Shown piece after piece: positions 17,228 to 26,671 of a DNA stretch of 64,000 nt (position 1 is its first letter; each line of letters starts with the position of its first letter). The notes under the pieces were generated by a model, which saw nothing but the letters and a program-made list of their open reading frames with translations, was not told the origin of the DNA and searched no databases. A program made the position numbers and the translations under genes. Where the stretch lies: contig JAZQHT010000004.1 in the NCBI GenBank assembly GCA_045540715.1, positions 218,076 to 282,075 on the forward strand, in the 5' to 3' direction. Origin of the DNA: UMGS1279 sp045540715. Its GTDB lineage: Bacteria; Bacillota; Clostridia; Oscillospirales; Acutalibacteraceae.

Positions 17228-17362
17228 TTAATAGCTTAAAGACTTTCTGTTTTTAGCTCTGCGACGCGAAAGTATTTTGCGACCGTTGCGAGTTGCCATT
17301 CTCTTTAAAAAGCCGTGTTCCTTCTTACGATGAAGCTTTTTAGGCTGATAGGTTCTTTTCAT
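17228..17362 (-). CDS. rpmH: 50S ribosomal protein L34
   Basis: 44-residue L34, starting MKRTYQPKKLHRKK and ending RRRAKNRKSLSY, the canonical length and sequence. The ATG at 17362 follows GGGAGGA. First gene of the rpmH-rnpA-yidD-yidC-jag operon behind a near-consensus promoter. In many bacteria dnaA and the origin sit just upstream of rpmH; here a hypothetical gene occupies that place. Confidence 0.98.
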   Translation of the reverse strand: MKRTYQPKKLHRKKEHGFLKRMATRNGRKILSRRRAKNRKSLSY

Positions 17363-17399
17363 TGTAATCGTCCTCCCACTTATAATACATAGCCTATAA

Positions 17400-17428
17400 A
17401 TTATATCTAAAAATCTCTAAAAAGTCAA
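17400..17428 (-). promoter_or_regulatory. Strong sigma-A promoter of the rpmH operon
   Basis: On the minus strand TTGACT (17428-17423), 17-base spacer, perfect TATAAT (17405-17400). It immediately follows the stop of the upstream hypothetical gene. Confidence 0.85.
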
Positions 17429-17436
17429 TAAAAATT

Positions 17437-18174
17437 TTAAGATAACATTTGTTTTATTTTTTTATCTTTTCTTGCAAGTGCAAAAAAGCTTGAAACTGCA
17501 GGTTTTAAGAATTTATACTCGTCTAAACTTGATAAAATTGCAGTTTCTCTGTCTTTATCAAAATTAGCAGCACCCGTTAAAATTACACCAACAATAACGT
17601 CGCCCACCATTTTGTCGCCTTCGTTAAACATTTCAGAAAGCAAGTCCATAATCTTTTTGATTTGCTTTTTGTTGCCACTATCAACTACTTCACGAACTTT
17701 TGGTGCTACGAAAGTTTTATAAAATTCGATATACAAAAAGTCGCCATATTCTGAAACGTGGTTTTTATATGCATCTTTAAATTCGGGGTAAACGTTAAGA
17801 ATTTTTGCGGTTAATGCTTCTACGTCAGGTGTAGAAGAAGTTGATTTTGGAAGCGCAATATTTGCACCTTGAAATCTGCTTGCTTTAATACCAAACTTAA
17901 TTTTTGCAGTATCTAAAAAGTCCAACCCGGCACTGCGTGCATCTTTAACGTCTTCTTCGTCTTCAAATAAAAATGCTGATGCTTCTTGAAAATCTTTAAT
18001 TTCGTCGTTTTCTTTAACTGCAACGAACAATTTTAAAAGTTTTGCATCGCTATCGTGTTCAACCTTAAAGGCATATTCATTATTAGAAAAAACGCCCTTT
18101 TCTTCAATAAAACCCTTTTCTGTAATTAGGGGTTGCATTTCGTCTAAAATTATTTTTTTAATTTTTTCGTTCAA
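17437..18174 (-). CDS. Hypothetical protein, possible DUF7674-like C-terminus
   Basis: Soluble acidic protein of about 245 residues with no signal peptide or membrane helix. The first ~100 residues form an alpha/beta region rich in E/D; the second half (after PKSTSSTPDVEALTAKIL) has a NVYPEFKDAYKNHVSEYGDFLY segment that recalls small DUF7674-type proteins, but I am not sure of this. The TTG at 18174 follows AAAAGGAG by ten bases. An upstream TTG at 18201 would sit at the predicted transcription start, so I reject it. It occupies the site beside rpmH where dnaA is often found. Function unknown. Confidence 0.65.
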   Translation of the reverse strand: MNEKIKKIILDEMQPLITEKGFIEEKGVFSNNEYAFKVEHDSDAKLLKLFVAVKENDEIKDFQEASAFLFEDEEDVKDARSAGLDFLDTAKIKFGIKASRFQGANIALPKSTSSTPDVEALTAKILNVYPEFKDAYKNHVSEYGDFLYIEFYKTFVAPKVREVVDSGNKKQIKKIMDLLSEMFNEGDKMVGDVIVGVILTGAANFDKDRETAILSSLDEYKFLKPAVSSFFALARKDKKIKQMLS

Positions 18175-18206
18175 GAAATATACACTCCTTTTAAAAGCCA
18201 AATAAT

Positions 18207-18235
18207 ATTATATCATATTTCTAATTATTTGTCAT
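18207..18235 (-). promoter_or_regulatory. Sigma-A promoter of the hypothetical gene
   Basis: On the minus strand ATGACA (18235-18230), 17-base spacer, TATAAT (18212-18207), overlapping the end of the PfkB kinase gene. It implies separate expression from the upstream mfd operon. Confidence 0.6.
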
Positions 18236-19121
18236 TAAAAATTTTTTCTAAAACACTTTTGGTTGCAAGCCCGTCGCAAACAGCACTTGCCGTGCCAATT
18301 TTTACGGCTTTTTTAAGGGCTTCGCGAGGGGTGTGGGTTTTTACACAAGCTAAAAAGCCTGCAAGTAAGCTATCCCCTGCACCAACAGTATTTACAGTTT
18401 CTCTTACTATTGCCTCTTCTTTAATAACGGTGCCGTCTTTGAGTAAAAGTATTGCTCCTAATTTACCCATTGAAACCAAAACGTTTTGCGCGCCAAACTT
18501 TTGTATCATTTTAGCGCCATCTATAACGTCTTTTTCAACAGTTAATTTTTTACCAAGTAAATACGAAAGCTCTTGTAAATTGGGCTTAATTAAAAATGGA
18601 GAAGCAGAGATTGCCGATTTTAAAGCATCACCCGAACTATCTAAAACAGTTTTGATGCCTAAAGCGTTTAATTCTAAAATTATGCGCTTATATGTATCGC
18701 TTTTTAAAGAAGGCGGTAAGCTACCTGAAAGCACCACTATATCGTCTTTCTTTGCAGTTTTTAAAATATTTATTAATTCTATTAAAGACTGCTCGTCTAT
18801 AAACGGGCCGTTACCGTTAATTTCAGTTTCTTCACCTTTAATTTTAAGGTTTATTCTGGTAATTCCATCTACTTCAACAAAGTTGGTTTTAACCCCTTCT
18901 AAAGAAAGGTTGTTTTTTAACGCTTTACCTGTAAAACCTGCAATAAAGCCGGTTGCAAGATTATCTATACCTAACCTTGTTAAAACAACCGATATATTTA
19001 TACCCTTACCGCCAAAGTGAATATTTTCTTCTTTTGCGCGGTTTATAGTACCACTTTTTAAAGGGCCCGATAAAACAATATTATAATCTACTGCGGGGTT
19101 AAAAGTTACGGTATAAATCAT
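18225..19121 (-). CDS. 1-phosphofructokinase family sugar kinase (PfkB/FruK/LacC)
   Basis: Ribokinase-fold kinase of 298 residues. GGKGINISVVLTRLG near the N-terminus and the C-terminal NTVGAGDSLLAGFLA (catalytic aspartate in GAGD) define the family; PKPNL-like IKPNLQELSYLLG is also present. Fructose-1-phosphate or tagatose-6-phosphate are the usual substrates. No PTS permease, fruR or lac/gat genes are adjacent, so the substrate is open. It is 8 bases after mfd and looks like the last gene of that operon, an unusual place for a catabolic kinase. Confidence 0.88.
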   Translation of the reverse strand: MIYTVTFNPAVDYNIVLSGPLKSGTINRAKEENIHFGGKGINISVVLTRLGIDNLATGFIAGFTGKALKNNLSLEGVKTNFVEVDGITRINLKIKGEETEINGNGPFIDEQSLIELINILKTAKKDDIVVLSGSLPPSLKSDTYKRIILELNALGIKTVLDSSGDALKSAISASPFLIKPNLQELSYLLGKKLTVEKDVIDGAKMIQKFGAQNVLVSMGKLGAILLLKDGTVIKEEAIVRETVNTVGAGDSLLAGFLACVKTHTPREALKKAVKIGTASAVCDGLATKSVLEKIFNDK

Positions 19122-19129
19122 TATAACAC

Positions 19130-22100
19130 CTACAATTTTTCTGAAATTCTTTTTAAAACAGAAAGCACCGTTTCGTGTTTTGGAACGTTAACGATAATAG
19201 AAGAAATATCACGCAAACTTAAAGTAGCACCTTCCCCTATTTTATCTACTAAAAGGGCGGCTTTTTCTAGGTTAAAATCTTTAATATTGAGTTTTACCTT
19301 ATCGCTACTTTGAATAATTTCACAAATACCGTTGCGAGCAGCGGCCCCTCGAATTAAGGCAACGTCAATAAGGCCTAATACTCGTTCAGGCGGGGTGCCA
19401 AAACGGTCGTTTAACTCATCAATAACGTCTAATGCATCGTCTTTATTTTTTATATCTGCAATACGCTTATACATACCAAGTCGTGCAGTTATAAAGGGTA
19501 TATAATCTTCGGGGATACTTGCGCTGATATTAAGGTCCACAGTACAAGAAAGTTCTTCTACCGTTTCTACACCCTTAATTTTGTTAACCGCTTGGTTTAG
19601 CAGTTTTATATACATGTCGTAGCCAACTGCTTCCATGTGCCCGTGCTGTTCGCTTCCTAAAATGTTACCTGCACCCCTAATTTCAAGGTCGCGCAGTGCT
19701 ATTTTAAAGCCCGAACCAAACTCTGTAAACTCTCTTAATGCAGAAAGTCTTTTTTCGGCAATATCGGTTAAGCTTTTACCCTTTTTAAAACAAAAATATG
19801 CATAGGCTCTGCGCGGACTACGGCCAACGCGACCTCTAATTTGGTGAAGCTGAGCAAGTCCGTAACGGTCGGCATCTTCAACAATTAAAGTATTTGCGTT
19901 ACTAACGTCAACACCTGTTTCAATAATTGTGGTACAAACCAAAACGTCAATTTTATGCTCTAACAAATCGTTCCAAACACCAGTTAGTTCATCTTCACTC
20001 ATTTTGCCGTGAGCTACTCCAACTTTAGCTTCAGGCATTAAAGAAGATAGTTTTGCGGCGGTACTATAAATGCTATCTACTCTATTGTGCAAATAAAATA
20101 CCTGTCCACCACGACGAAGTTCTTTATTTATGGCTTCTATTATTACCCCCATATCTTCTTCTATAACGTAGGTTTGAACGGGTTTGCGGTCTTGCGGCGG
20201 TTCTTCAATGCTTGACATATCTCTAATGCCGCTCATTGCCATATTTAAAGTTCTGGGTATTGGAGTAGCAGATAAAGTTAAAATATCCACTGTTGGAAAT
20301 AGTGCTTTTAACCTTTCTTTTTGAGCCACTCCAAAGCGTTGTTCTTCATCAATTATAAGTAAGCCTAAATCTTTAAACTGAACGTCTTTTGAAATCATAC
20401 GGTGTGTGCCTACTACTAAATCTGCAGTACCGCGACGAATATTAGTTAAAGATTTTTCTATTTGTTTTTTGGTTTTATAACGAGATAAAAGTTCAATATT
20501 TATAGGAAAAGCCGCAAAACGAGATTCTGCCGTTACAAAATGCTGATTTGCAAGTAAGGTGGTTGGCACTAAAATTGCACATTGTTTGCCACCGTCAATA
20601 CATTTAAACGCAGCACGCAACGCAACCTCTGTTTTGCCAAAACCAACGTCGCCGCAAAACAGTCTATCCATTGGTTTGGATTTTTCCATATCACTTTTAA
20701 TTTCGTAAGCGGCACGAAGTTGATCTTCGGTTTCTTCGTAATCAAAAAGGTCTTCAAAATCGTTTTGCATGGTGGTATCGGGTAAAAAGCTATGTCCCTT
20801 TTCGTTTAGGCGTTTAGCATAAAGTTCAGCAAGTTCTTTTGCCATTTCTTTAACGGCGGTTTTAACCCTTGTTGTTGCTTTTTGCCACTCTACACCGCCC
20901 AGTTTATGCACCGTTACTTTGCCGTCAACGTTTGTGCCGATATATTTTGACACTAAATCGAGTTGTGTTACGGGTACGTATAAAACGTCGTTACCCTTAT
21001 ATTTAATTTTAATATAATCTTTAATAATGTTGTCGTTTTTTAAACTGTGAATACCGTCAAAAATACCAATGCCGTGCGAATAATGAACAACGTAATCGCC
21101 AACCTTTAATTCGTCAAGGCTATTAATGGCTTTGCCGCCTTTAAAACGCTTTTTGCGTTTATATTCGGTTTTTTCGCCCTGGGCTATAATTAAAATATCG
21201 TCTTTTTCAAAATACAGGCTTGTATTTAAAGCACCAACCGCTAGATATTTACCTTTGTGTGGTATTTCTTTATCATATAAAACGTTTGCTTTAATACTTT
21301 TATTATTTAAAATACCGGCAAGTGCGTTTGATGATTTTTCGCTTGTTGTTAGAACAATTGTGAGCCCTGCGTTATATTCTAAAATATCGTTTGCCAATTG
21401 CTCTGTATTGCCCGAAAAAATTGGTAAACCCTTAACGTCGGCATTAATTAGGGCTTTAGGCGGAAAATCATTTTTACTGCTTAAAAAGGCATCTAAATAT
21501 ATAACCTTGCAATTTTTAATGCCTTCAATCACTTCGGCTTTATTTAGATAAAAACAATCTGTCTTTTTATTTATATAACCTTCTTCAATTAAGGCTAATT
21601 TATCAATATTGCGGCTATCTGTTAAGGTTTTAACGCGATTAATTACACCACGATATTCCGAAATATAAAGGTTGCCACAAAAATAATCAAAAACCGTTGA
21701 AGCGGCATTTTTATAAAAGGCCATATATCTGTCTTGCATAAGGTCGTTTTTGGCTATGTCGCTATCAATTATATCGTATAATTTTTGGTTTTTATTTTTT
21801 ATAGATTTTAAGAACTTATTAAGCGCATCTAAATCTACCGCGCCCCTTTCGGTAGCGGGTAAAAAAGTAATGGTATTTAAATTTTCTAATCTTCTTTGGC
21901 TTATAACCTCAAAACTTGAAATTCTTTCAACTGTATCGCCAAAAAAGTCAATTCTTATGGGGTTTTCCAACCCAGGCGAAAAGACGTCTAAAATATCTCC
22001 GCGTTTAGAAAATTGTCCCGGCCCTTCAACCTGGCCCGCCTTTATATAACCCATCGAAATTAATTGTTCTATTAGGTCTTCTAAGACGCTGTCTTCATTT

Positions 22101-22510
22101 ACTTTTAAAACAATTTTATTATGGGTTAATTCGCTTTTAGAAATGCAGCGCTGTGTTAGACACTCGGTATCTAACAATAAAACGTCAAAGTCCCCGTCAA
22201 TAACTTTTGACAGGGTGTTTATTCTTTTATGCTCGTATTCTTTAGAATAGGTTGCGGTGCCTCTTAAATTAAAATCTCTAGCTTCTAAAATAACTGCGTT
22301 TTTACCTAACGACTTAAGTTCGCGGTAAAGTAAATTGCTTTCTGCCGCATCTGCAGTAACAACAGTACAACTACTTTCTTCCGCCGCGATAATCAAAGCC
22401 TTTAAGGTGGGGTTTAAACCCGTTAAGTTAATCGGAAAACTATTGCTTTTTAATGCCCCTTCTATTTCTTTAAAAATACCGGTTTGTTTAAATACAGAAT
22501 TTAAGAACAT
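19130..22510 (-). CDS. mfd: Transcription-repair coupling factor Mfd
   Basis: Translocase that removes RNA polymerase stalled at DNA lesions and recruits UvrA. 1126 residues, as usual. N-terminal UvrB-like region (LSTE-type text and GQFSKRGDILDVFSPG), RNA polymerase-interaction domain (VGDYVVHYSHGIGIFDG), RecG-like helicase with Walker A GDVGFGKTE (K626) and DEEQ at 721-724, GRVGRSPRRAYAYF in motif VI, and the TRCF C-terminal domain. The ATG follows GGAG, one base after the pth stop, the common pth-mfd pairing of Bacillota. Confidence 0.98.
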   Translation of the reverse strand: MFLNSVFKQTGIFKEIEGALKSNSFPINLTGLNPTLKALIIAAEESSCTVVTADAAESNLLYRELKSLGKNAVILEARDFNLRGTATYSKEYEHKRINTLSKVIDGDFDVLLLDTECLTQRCISKSELTHNKIVLKVNEDSVLEDLIEQLISMGYIKAGQVEGPGQFSKRGDILDVFSPGLENPIRIDFFGDTVERISSFEVISQRRLENLNTITFLPATERGAVDLDALNKFLKSIKNKNQKLYDIIDSDIAKNDLMQDRYMAFYKNAASTVFDYFCGNLYISEYRGVINRVKTLTDSRNIDKLALIEEGYINKKTDCFYLNKAEVIEGIKNCKVIYLDAFLSSKNDFPPKALINADVKGLPIFSGNTEQLANDILEYNAGLTIVLTTSEKSSNALAGILNNKSIKANVLYDKEIPHKGKYLAVGALNTSLYFEKDDILIIAQGEKTEYKRKKRFKGGKAINSLDELKVGDYVVHYSHGIGIFDGIHSLKNDNIIKDYIKIKYKGNDVLYVPVTQLDLVSKYIGTNVDGKVTVHKLGGVEWQKATTRVKTAVKEMAKELAELYAKRLNEKGHSFLPDTTMQNDFEDLFDYEETEDQLRAAYEIKSDMEKSKPMDRLFCGDVGFGKTEVALRAAFKCIDGGKQCAILVPTTLLANQHFVTAESRFAAFPINIELLSRYKTKKQIEKSLTNIRRGTADLVVGTHRMISKDVQFKDLGLLIIDEEQRFGVAQKERLKALFPTVDILTLSATPIPRTLNMAMSGIRDMSSIEEPPQDRKPVQTYVIEEDMGVIIEAINKELRRGGQVFYLHNRVDSIYSTAAKLSSLMPEAKVGVAHGKMSEDELTGVWNDLLEHKIDVLVCTTIIETGVDVSNANTLIVEDADRYGLAQLHQIRGRVGRSPRRAYAYFCFKKGKSLTDIAEKRLSALREFTEFGSGFKIALRDLEIRGAGNILGSEQHGHMEAVGYDMYIKLLNQAVNKIKGVETVEELSCTVDLNISASIPEDYIPFITARLGMYKRIADIKNKDDALDVIDELNDRFGTPPERVLGLIDVALIRGAAARNGICEIIQSSDKVKLNIKDFNLEKAALLVDKIGEGATLSLRDISSIIVNVPKHETVLSVLKRISEKL

Positions 22511-22511
22511 T

Positions 22512-23105
22512 TTATGCTCCGTTATAATAGCTCATTGCAGTATCAACGTCTTTTTTTATAATGGTTTCAACTGCATCTCGCCCTAAATTAATTGCTCTTT
22601 CAATTTGTGGTTTAACTTCTTTTGAAAAGGAAGAAAGCACCCAATCTTTAAGGTCGTATTCGGGGTGGGGTTTTGCGCCAATACCTATGCGAACACGCTT
22701 AAATTCTTGTGTTTTAAGATTTAAAATTATGTTTTTAAGTCCGTTTTGTCCGCCATCTGAACCTTTGGGGCGCACCCTGATTTTACCTGCGTCTAAATTA
22801 ATATCATCGCAAATAACAATTAAATTATTTGCTTCTACTTTATAAAACTTTAAGGCTTTGCTAATGGCTTCACCAGATAAGTTCATATAGGTTAAAGGCT
22901 TCATTAAAAGTACACGCTTGTCCCCTATTTTGCAGTCAGCTGTTAAAGCGTTAAACTTGCTTTTTTTAAAGGTGGCATAGTTACTTTCGGCTATTTTATC
23001 AATAACCATAAAGCCTATATTGTGTTTTGTTGCTTTATATTCTTCACCGGGGTTTCCAAGTCCCGCAACTACAAAATCGTAGGTGCTTTTCTTTTGAAAA
23101 ATCAT
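22512..23105 (-). CDS. pth: Peptidyl-tRNA hydrolase
   Basis: Releases peptides from prematurely dropped peptidyl-tRNA. 197 residues. GLGNPGEEYKATKHNIGF carries catalytic H28; N75 is in KPLTYMNLSG; D100/D101 are in the DD segment before INLDAG; RVRIGIG follows. Canonical in all active-site positions. Sits between rsmE (4 bases upstream) and mfd. Confidence 0.97.
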   Translation of the reverse strand: MIFQKKSTYDFVVAGLGNPGEEYKATKHNIGFMVIDKIAESNYATFKKSKFNALTADCKIGDKRVLLMKPLTYMNLSGEAISKALKFYKVEANNLIVICDDINLDAGKIRVRPKGSDGGQNGLKNIILNLKTQEFKRVRIGIGAKPHPEYDLKDWVLSSFSKEVKPQIERAINLGRDAVETIIKKDVDTAMSYYNGA

Positions 23106-23109
23106 AATA

Positions 23110-23802
23110 CTACTCCATATTATTTGTTAAATACATAATTAAACTTAATGCTGTTAATGGTGCGGTTTCTGCCCTTAAAATACGACTACCAAGTGTTGCT
23201 TTATTATTAAATAAAGCCGCTTCCTCTTTACTTATTCCGCCTTCGCTACCAATAAGAATAGATAAACTATTATCTTTTATTGCTTTTGGCAGTACGTCCC
23301 CTATTTTTTCGCCGCCAAGTTCGTAAAATAAAATTGCATCTTTAGGCACGTCTTTAATATCAATAGGGTCTAAAACTTTAGGAATTATGCCGCGACCACT
23401 TTGTTTTGCGGCACTTTCTGCTTGTTTTTGATATTTCTCGGTTTTCTTTTTATATTCTTCTTTTTTTGGACGCGAAACGCAAAAAGTTGATAAAACAGGC
23501 ACTATTGTTGTAACGCCAAGTTCCACAGAGTGCTTTATAACCTCCGAAAACTTATCGCTTTTTAAAAAGCATTGATAAAGGGTTACTTTTAAATCGGGTT
23601 CGGTACTGCTTGGTTTTTTATCTAAAACGTCTAAAATAACCCTATTATCAAATATTTCTTTAATTTTGCAATTGTAATCAAAACCCATACCATCACAAAC
23701 GGTAAGGTCTTCACCTTTTTGCATACGCAAAGATTTAATTATATGCTTTGCGTCATCGCCTACTATTTCATTTTGAAAATCTGATTTAAAAAATCTTGGC
23801 AT
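23110..23802 (-). CDS. rsmE: 16S rRNA (uracil1498-N3)-methyltransferase RsmE
   Basis: SPOUT methyltransferase that modifies U1498 of 16S rRNA. 230 residues with an N-terminal PUA-like domain and the SAM-binding trefoil knot, seen in LIGSEGGISKEEA and GSRILRAETAPLTAL. The ATG follows AGGTGAATT. Fourth element of the GT-yfhO-rsmE-pth-mfd run. Confidence 0.95.
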   Translation of the reverse strand: MPRFFKSDFQNEIVGDDAKHIIKSLRMQKGEDLTVCDGMGFDYNCKIKEIFDNRVILDVLDKKPSSTEPDLKVTLYQCFLKSDKFSEVIKHSVELGVTTIVPVLSTFCVSRPKKEEYKKKTEKYQKQAESAAKQSGRGIIPKVLDPIDIKDVPKDAILFYELGGEKIGDVLPKAIKDNSLSILIGSEGGISKEEAALFNNKATLGSRILRAETAPLTALSLIMYLTNNME

Positions 23803-23809
23803 AATTCAC

Positions 23810-26671
23810 CTATTTTGAATCGTTATTTTCTTCTTCGTCTAAAAAGCTTAAATCAACCATAAAGCCGTTAGTAAAATTAGTTTCTTCTTTATTCTTTTGG
23901 CTTTCTTCTTTATTGGTTTGAATTTCACCCCAATAATCTTGTTCTAAAAGTTCATCAATTGCATTTTCTTCATCTTCAATTGCTTTGAATTCTTCTAGCA
24001 TTTTATCGCCTTCAGGATAAGCTAGTTCAGGTTGCTTTTTCTTAATATAAATAAAAGCAATAATTAAATAAATAACTAAAACTAATACTGCGCCACCCGA
24101 AATAATAAGGCCGGTTTTTAAACCTGGTGTTTCGTATTTGAATTCAATAACGTTAGCGCCTTCTTCAGCTAAAACTGCCATAAAGCCAACGTTAACCTTT
24201 TCAATTTCTACTTTTTGGCCGTTAACGTAAGCAGTCCAACCTTCATCGTAAGGAATTGAAAAGAATACTAAATTATCTTTACTTAAAGTAATTTCAGATT
24301 TAAAACCGTTCTTGGTTTTCATAAAGCTGCCGGCTGTTTCCCTGCGCTCTGCGGCATCAGAGGAAAGTGCAATTGCAGATAAATCAACATTTAAAACGCT
24401 GTTATCAACAAATTGGTTTTTATCACTTTCGATAAGATTTTCGTAATCTTCTTTATAAAATTCATCAGAAGTTTCGGTTTCGCTGCTGTTTTCACTACTG
24501 CTTTCATCACTAGCATCGCTTTCGGTTTGGCTACTTACAGCATCTTCACTTTTGTTTTCAGTACTACTGTTGCTTTCATTTTCAGGTATATCCGAAGAAT
24601 CATCAACAGGAGGTGTTAAAACAGGAGGTGCTACGTAATTTGGATCACGAACCGTGTCTTTATCGCTAAGATTTGTTAAAATCTTTTCATATTTAATTAC
24701 TTGATTATCTTCAAGCAAAATTGCTTTAACCATAAGGTTATTTCTATCTGCAGGAGAAAGTGTATCTGCTTGATGTCTTGTAACGTAATAATCGTAAGTA
24801 AAACCGTAAGGAATATAGTTTTGATTTTCGTAAATATTATAGCCGCCTTCAGTTTTATAGTAGGTAAAGCCCGGCATTTTTGTAATACCTGATTGATCTG
24901 CAAAGCAGTATTGTTCCTCTTTACCTTGACGGTCTAAAACGTATTTAACCGATAATAAACTTCTTGAAGCATAACTTTGTGTTGTGGGTCTTGATGCAAC
25001 ACCGCGTTCTTCACCCACGTATTCCCAATATTCTGTAACAGAAGTTGGAACTATTGAGTGGAAAGCATTAATACTATCTAATTTTAAGAACATTGCAGTA
25101 TTATCAACACCGTCATAAACGTCAACACGGTAATCTGCGCTATCTTCTAATTTTAAATCGCTTTCAAGTAATTGATTAATTAAAACATCCTTTTCTTTGT
25201 AAGAGTGGCTTTTGCCGCTTGCAATAAATACAAGCCCATAAACCATACTAAAGGCCACCACCATTATAACGGCAGAATTACAAAAACGCTTAAAGTTGGT
25301 TTTAATATATGGCATAATTACTCTAAATGCTAATAAGCCGAGTATTGCAATAGCTGCGGTAATACAAAAACGAACTATATAAATTTTGCTGTTTTCGTCT
25401 TGAGTATAAAGTCCAAATATAATTTCGCCTTCGCTATTCTTTTGTGGGAATAAGCCAATAACCGCGGTAATTGCAAGCGTTATGCCCATTACCCATCTAA
25501 ATGGTGATTTAAATTCAATTTTCGGGTCTTCAATGCTTGTTGCGGTAGCAAGGCACATCATAAGTATAGGCATATAATACCAACGTGCATAATAAGCGGT
25601 ATTAAACATATAAAATGCAGAGTTTAAAACCGGCACCATTGCCATAAATAAACTAATGCCTATAATTCTTCTTAAAAAGCTACCCTTCTTTTGTTGCATA
25701 ACTGCAAACACGCCAACCATTGAAAATACCGGTAACCATCCTGCAACCGAAGACCATTTAACCTCAGCGCCCGGGAAAAATACAGGGCGAGCAGGGATAT
25801 CGGGTGGGAAAAAGAAGGACTGAAATATATTAAAGTAAATTTGCTCTCTGCCGTACATAATTGCATCCCAACCAAGTTGCAATTCATCTAAACGAGAGTT
25901 ATTCATTAACGCAAAGAAAGACGGCAATATTACGGCTGCCGAAATTAACAAACCTAAAACCGCTTCAAACGCTACTACTAAAAAGCCTTTTATTGTTGTT
26001 TTATAACTACCCGAGAGTGTTCTAACAAGCCAATAAATAACTGTAAACACAACCATCCCAAAGAAGAAGAAATAGTTCATAATTGCAGAAAGAGCTACCA
26101 TAATAGCAAAAAATCCGCGTTTGTTTTCTGTAATTAAAAGTTCTAAAGAAAGAAGTAATAACGGGAAAATAATTATGGCTTCGTGGAAATGATTAAAGAA
26201 TATATTATAAACCGAGAATCCCGAAAATGCGTATAAAAGGCCACCAATACAAGCGGCATCGGGGGTTCTTGTAAAACGTCTAATAAAGCAATATGCGGTA
26301 AGGGCCGCTAAAGAAAATTTTAAAATTAAAAGTGGGCCCATTAAATATGGCACTAGGTTACTTGGAAACATTAAGGTTATCCAAAAGAAAGGCGAACCTA
26401 ATAAATAAAAGGTGTAAGAACCTATAAAGTTAACACCTAAATCTGTTCCAAAATTCCAGCCTGTTTCACCGTTTAAAACGGCATCGTGTGCTAAAGAATA
26501 AAACGGAATTTGTTGAACGTTAAAATCTCCATAGAAAAGAAAATAGCCTTCGTTCATAACCATAAAAGGAACAAATAAAACCGCAGCTGTTAAAAAGGCT
26601 AACAAAAAGGTTTTTAAATATTGTTCTTTTTTAGGTTTTAATAAGGTTTTTTTGCTTATGCTAAAAGACAT
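23810..26671 (-). CDS. YfhO family membrane protein (GT-C-like)
   Basis: Large polytopic protein of 953 residues. About twelve helices lie in residues 18-480, starting with YFLFYGDFNVQQIPFY and the GTDLGVNFIGSYTFYL segment typical of YfhO; a large outside domain follows (about 490-850), then one more helix near 860-885 and an acidic cytoplasmic tail. In B. subtilis YfhO helps glycosylate lipoteichoic acid, which suggests an undecaprenyl-sugar-dependent transferase role here. The outside domain contains a low-complexity Ser/Glu/Asp/Pro linker (about 679-745). It overlaps the GT-C gene upstream by 16 bases, so the two probably work together on a surface glycan. Confidence 0.87.
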   Translation of the reverse strand: MSFSISKKTLLKPKKEQYLKTFLLAFLTAAVLFVPFMVMNEGYFLFYGDFNVQQIPFYSLAHDAVLNGETGWNFGTDLGVNFIGSYTFYLLGSPFFWITLMFPSNLVPYLMGPLLILKFSLAALTAYCFIRRFTRTPDAACIGGLLYAFSGFSVYNIFFNHFHEAIIIFPLLLLSLELLITENKRGFFAIMVALSAIMNYFFFFGMVVFTVIYWLVRTLSGSYKTTIKGFLVVAFEAVLGLLISAAVILPSFFALMNNSRLDELQLGWDAIMYGREQIYFNIFQSFFFPPDIPARPVFFPGAEVKWSSVAGWLPVFSMVGVFAVMQQKKGSFLRRIIGISLFMAMVPVLNSAFYMFNTAYYARWYYMPILMMCLATATSIEDPKIEFKSPFRWVMGITLAITAVIGLFPQKNSEGEIIFGLYTQDENSKIYIVRFCITAAIAILGLLAFRVIMPYIKTNFKRFCNSAVIMVVAFSMVYGLVFIASGKSHSYKEKDVLINQLLESDLKLEDSADYRVDVYDGVDNTAMFLKLDSINAFHSIVPTSVTEYWEYVGEERGVASRPTTQSYASRSLLSVKYVLDRQGKEEQYCFADQSGITKMPGFTYYKTEGGYNIYENQNYIPYGFTYDYYVTRHQADTLSPADRNNLMVKAILLEDNQVIKYEKILTNLSDKDTVRDPNYVAPPVLTPPVDDSSDIPENESNSSTENKSEDAVSSQTESDASDESSSENSSETETSDEFYKEDYENLIESDKNQFVDNSVLNVDLSAIALSSDAAERRETAGSFMKTKNGFKSEITLSKDNLVFFSIPYDEGWTAYVNGQKVEIEKVNVGFMAVLAEEGANVIEFKYETPGLKTGLIISGGAVLVLVIYLIIAFIYIKKKQPELAYPEGDKMLEEFKAIEDEENAIDELLEQDYWGEIQTNKEESQKNKEETNFTNGFMVDLSFLDEEENNDSK

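Noticed and set aside
17180..17436. oriC next to rpmH
   Set aside because: No dnaA, no cluster of TTATCCACA-type boxes; only the rpmH promoter and attenuator are present.
18229..19020. 263-residue open frame on the plus strand
   Set aside because: Full antisense of the PfkB kinase; no start signal and no recognisable motif.
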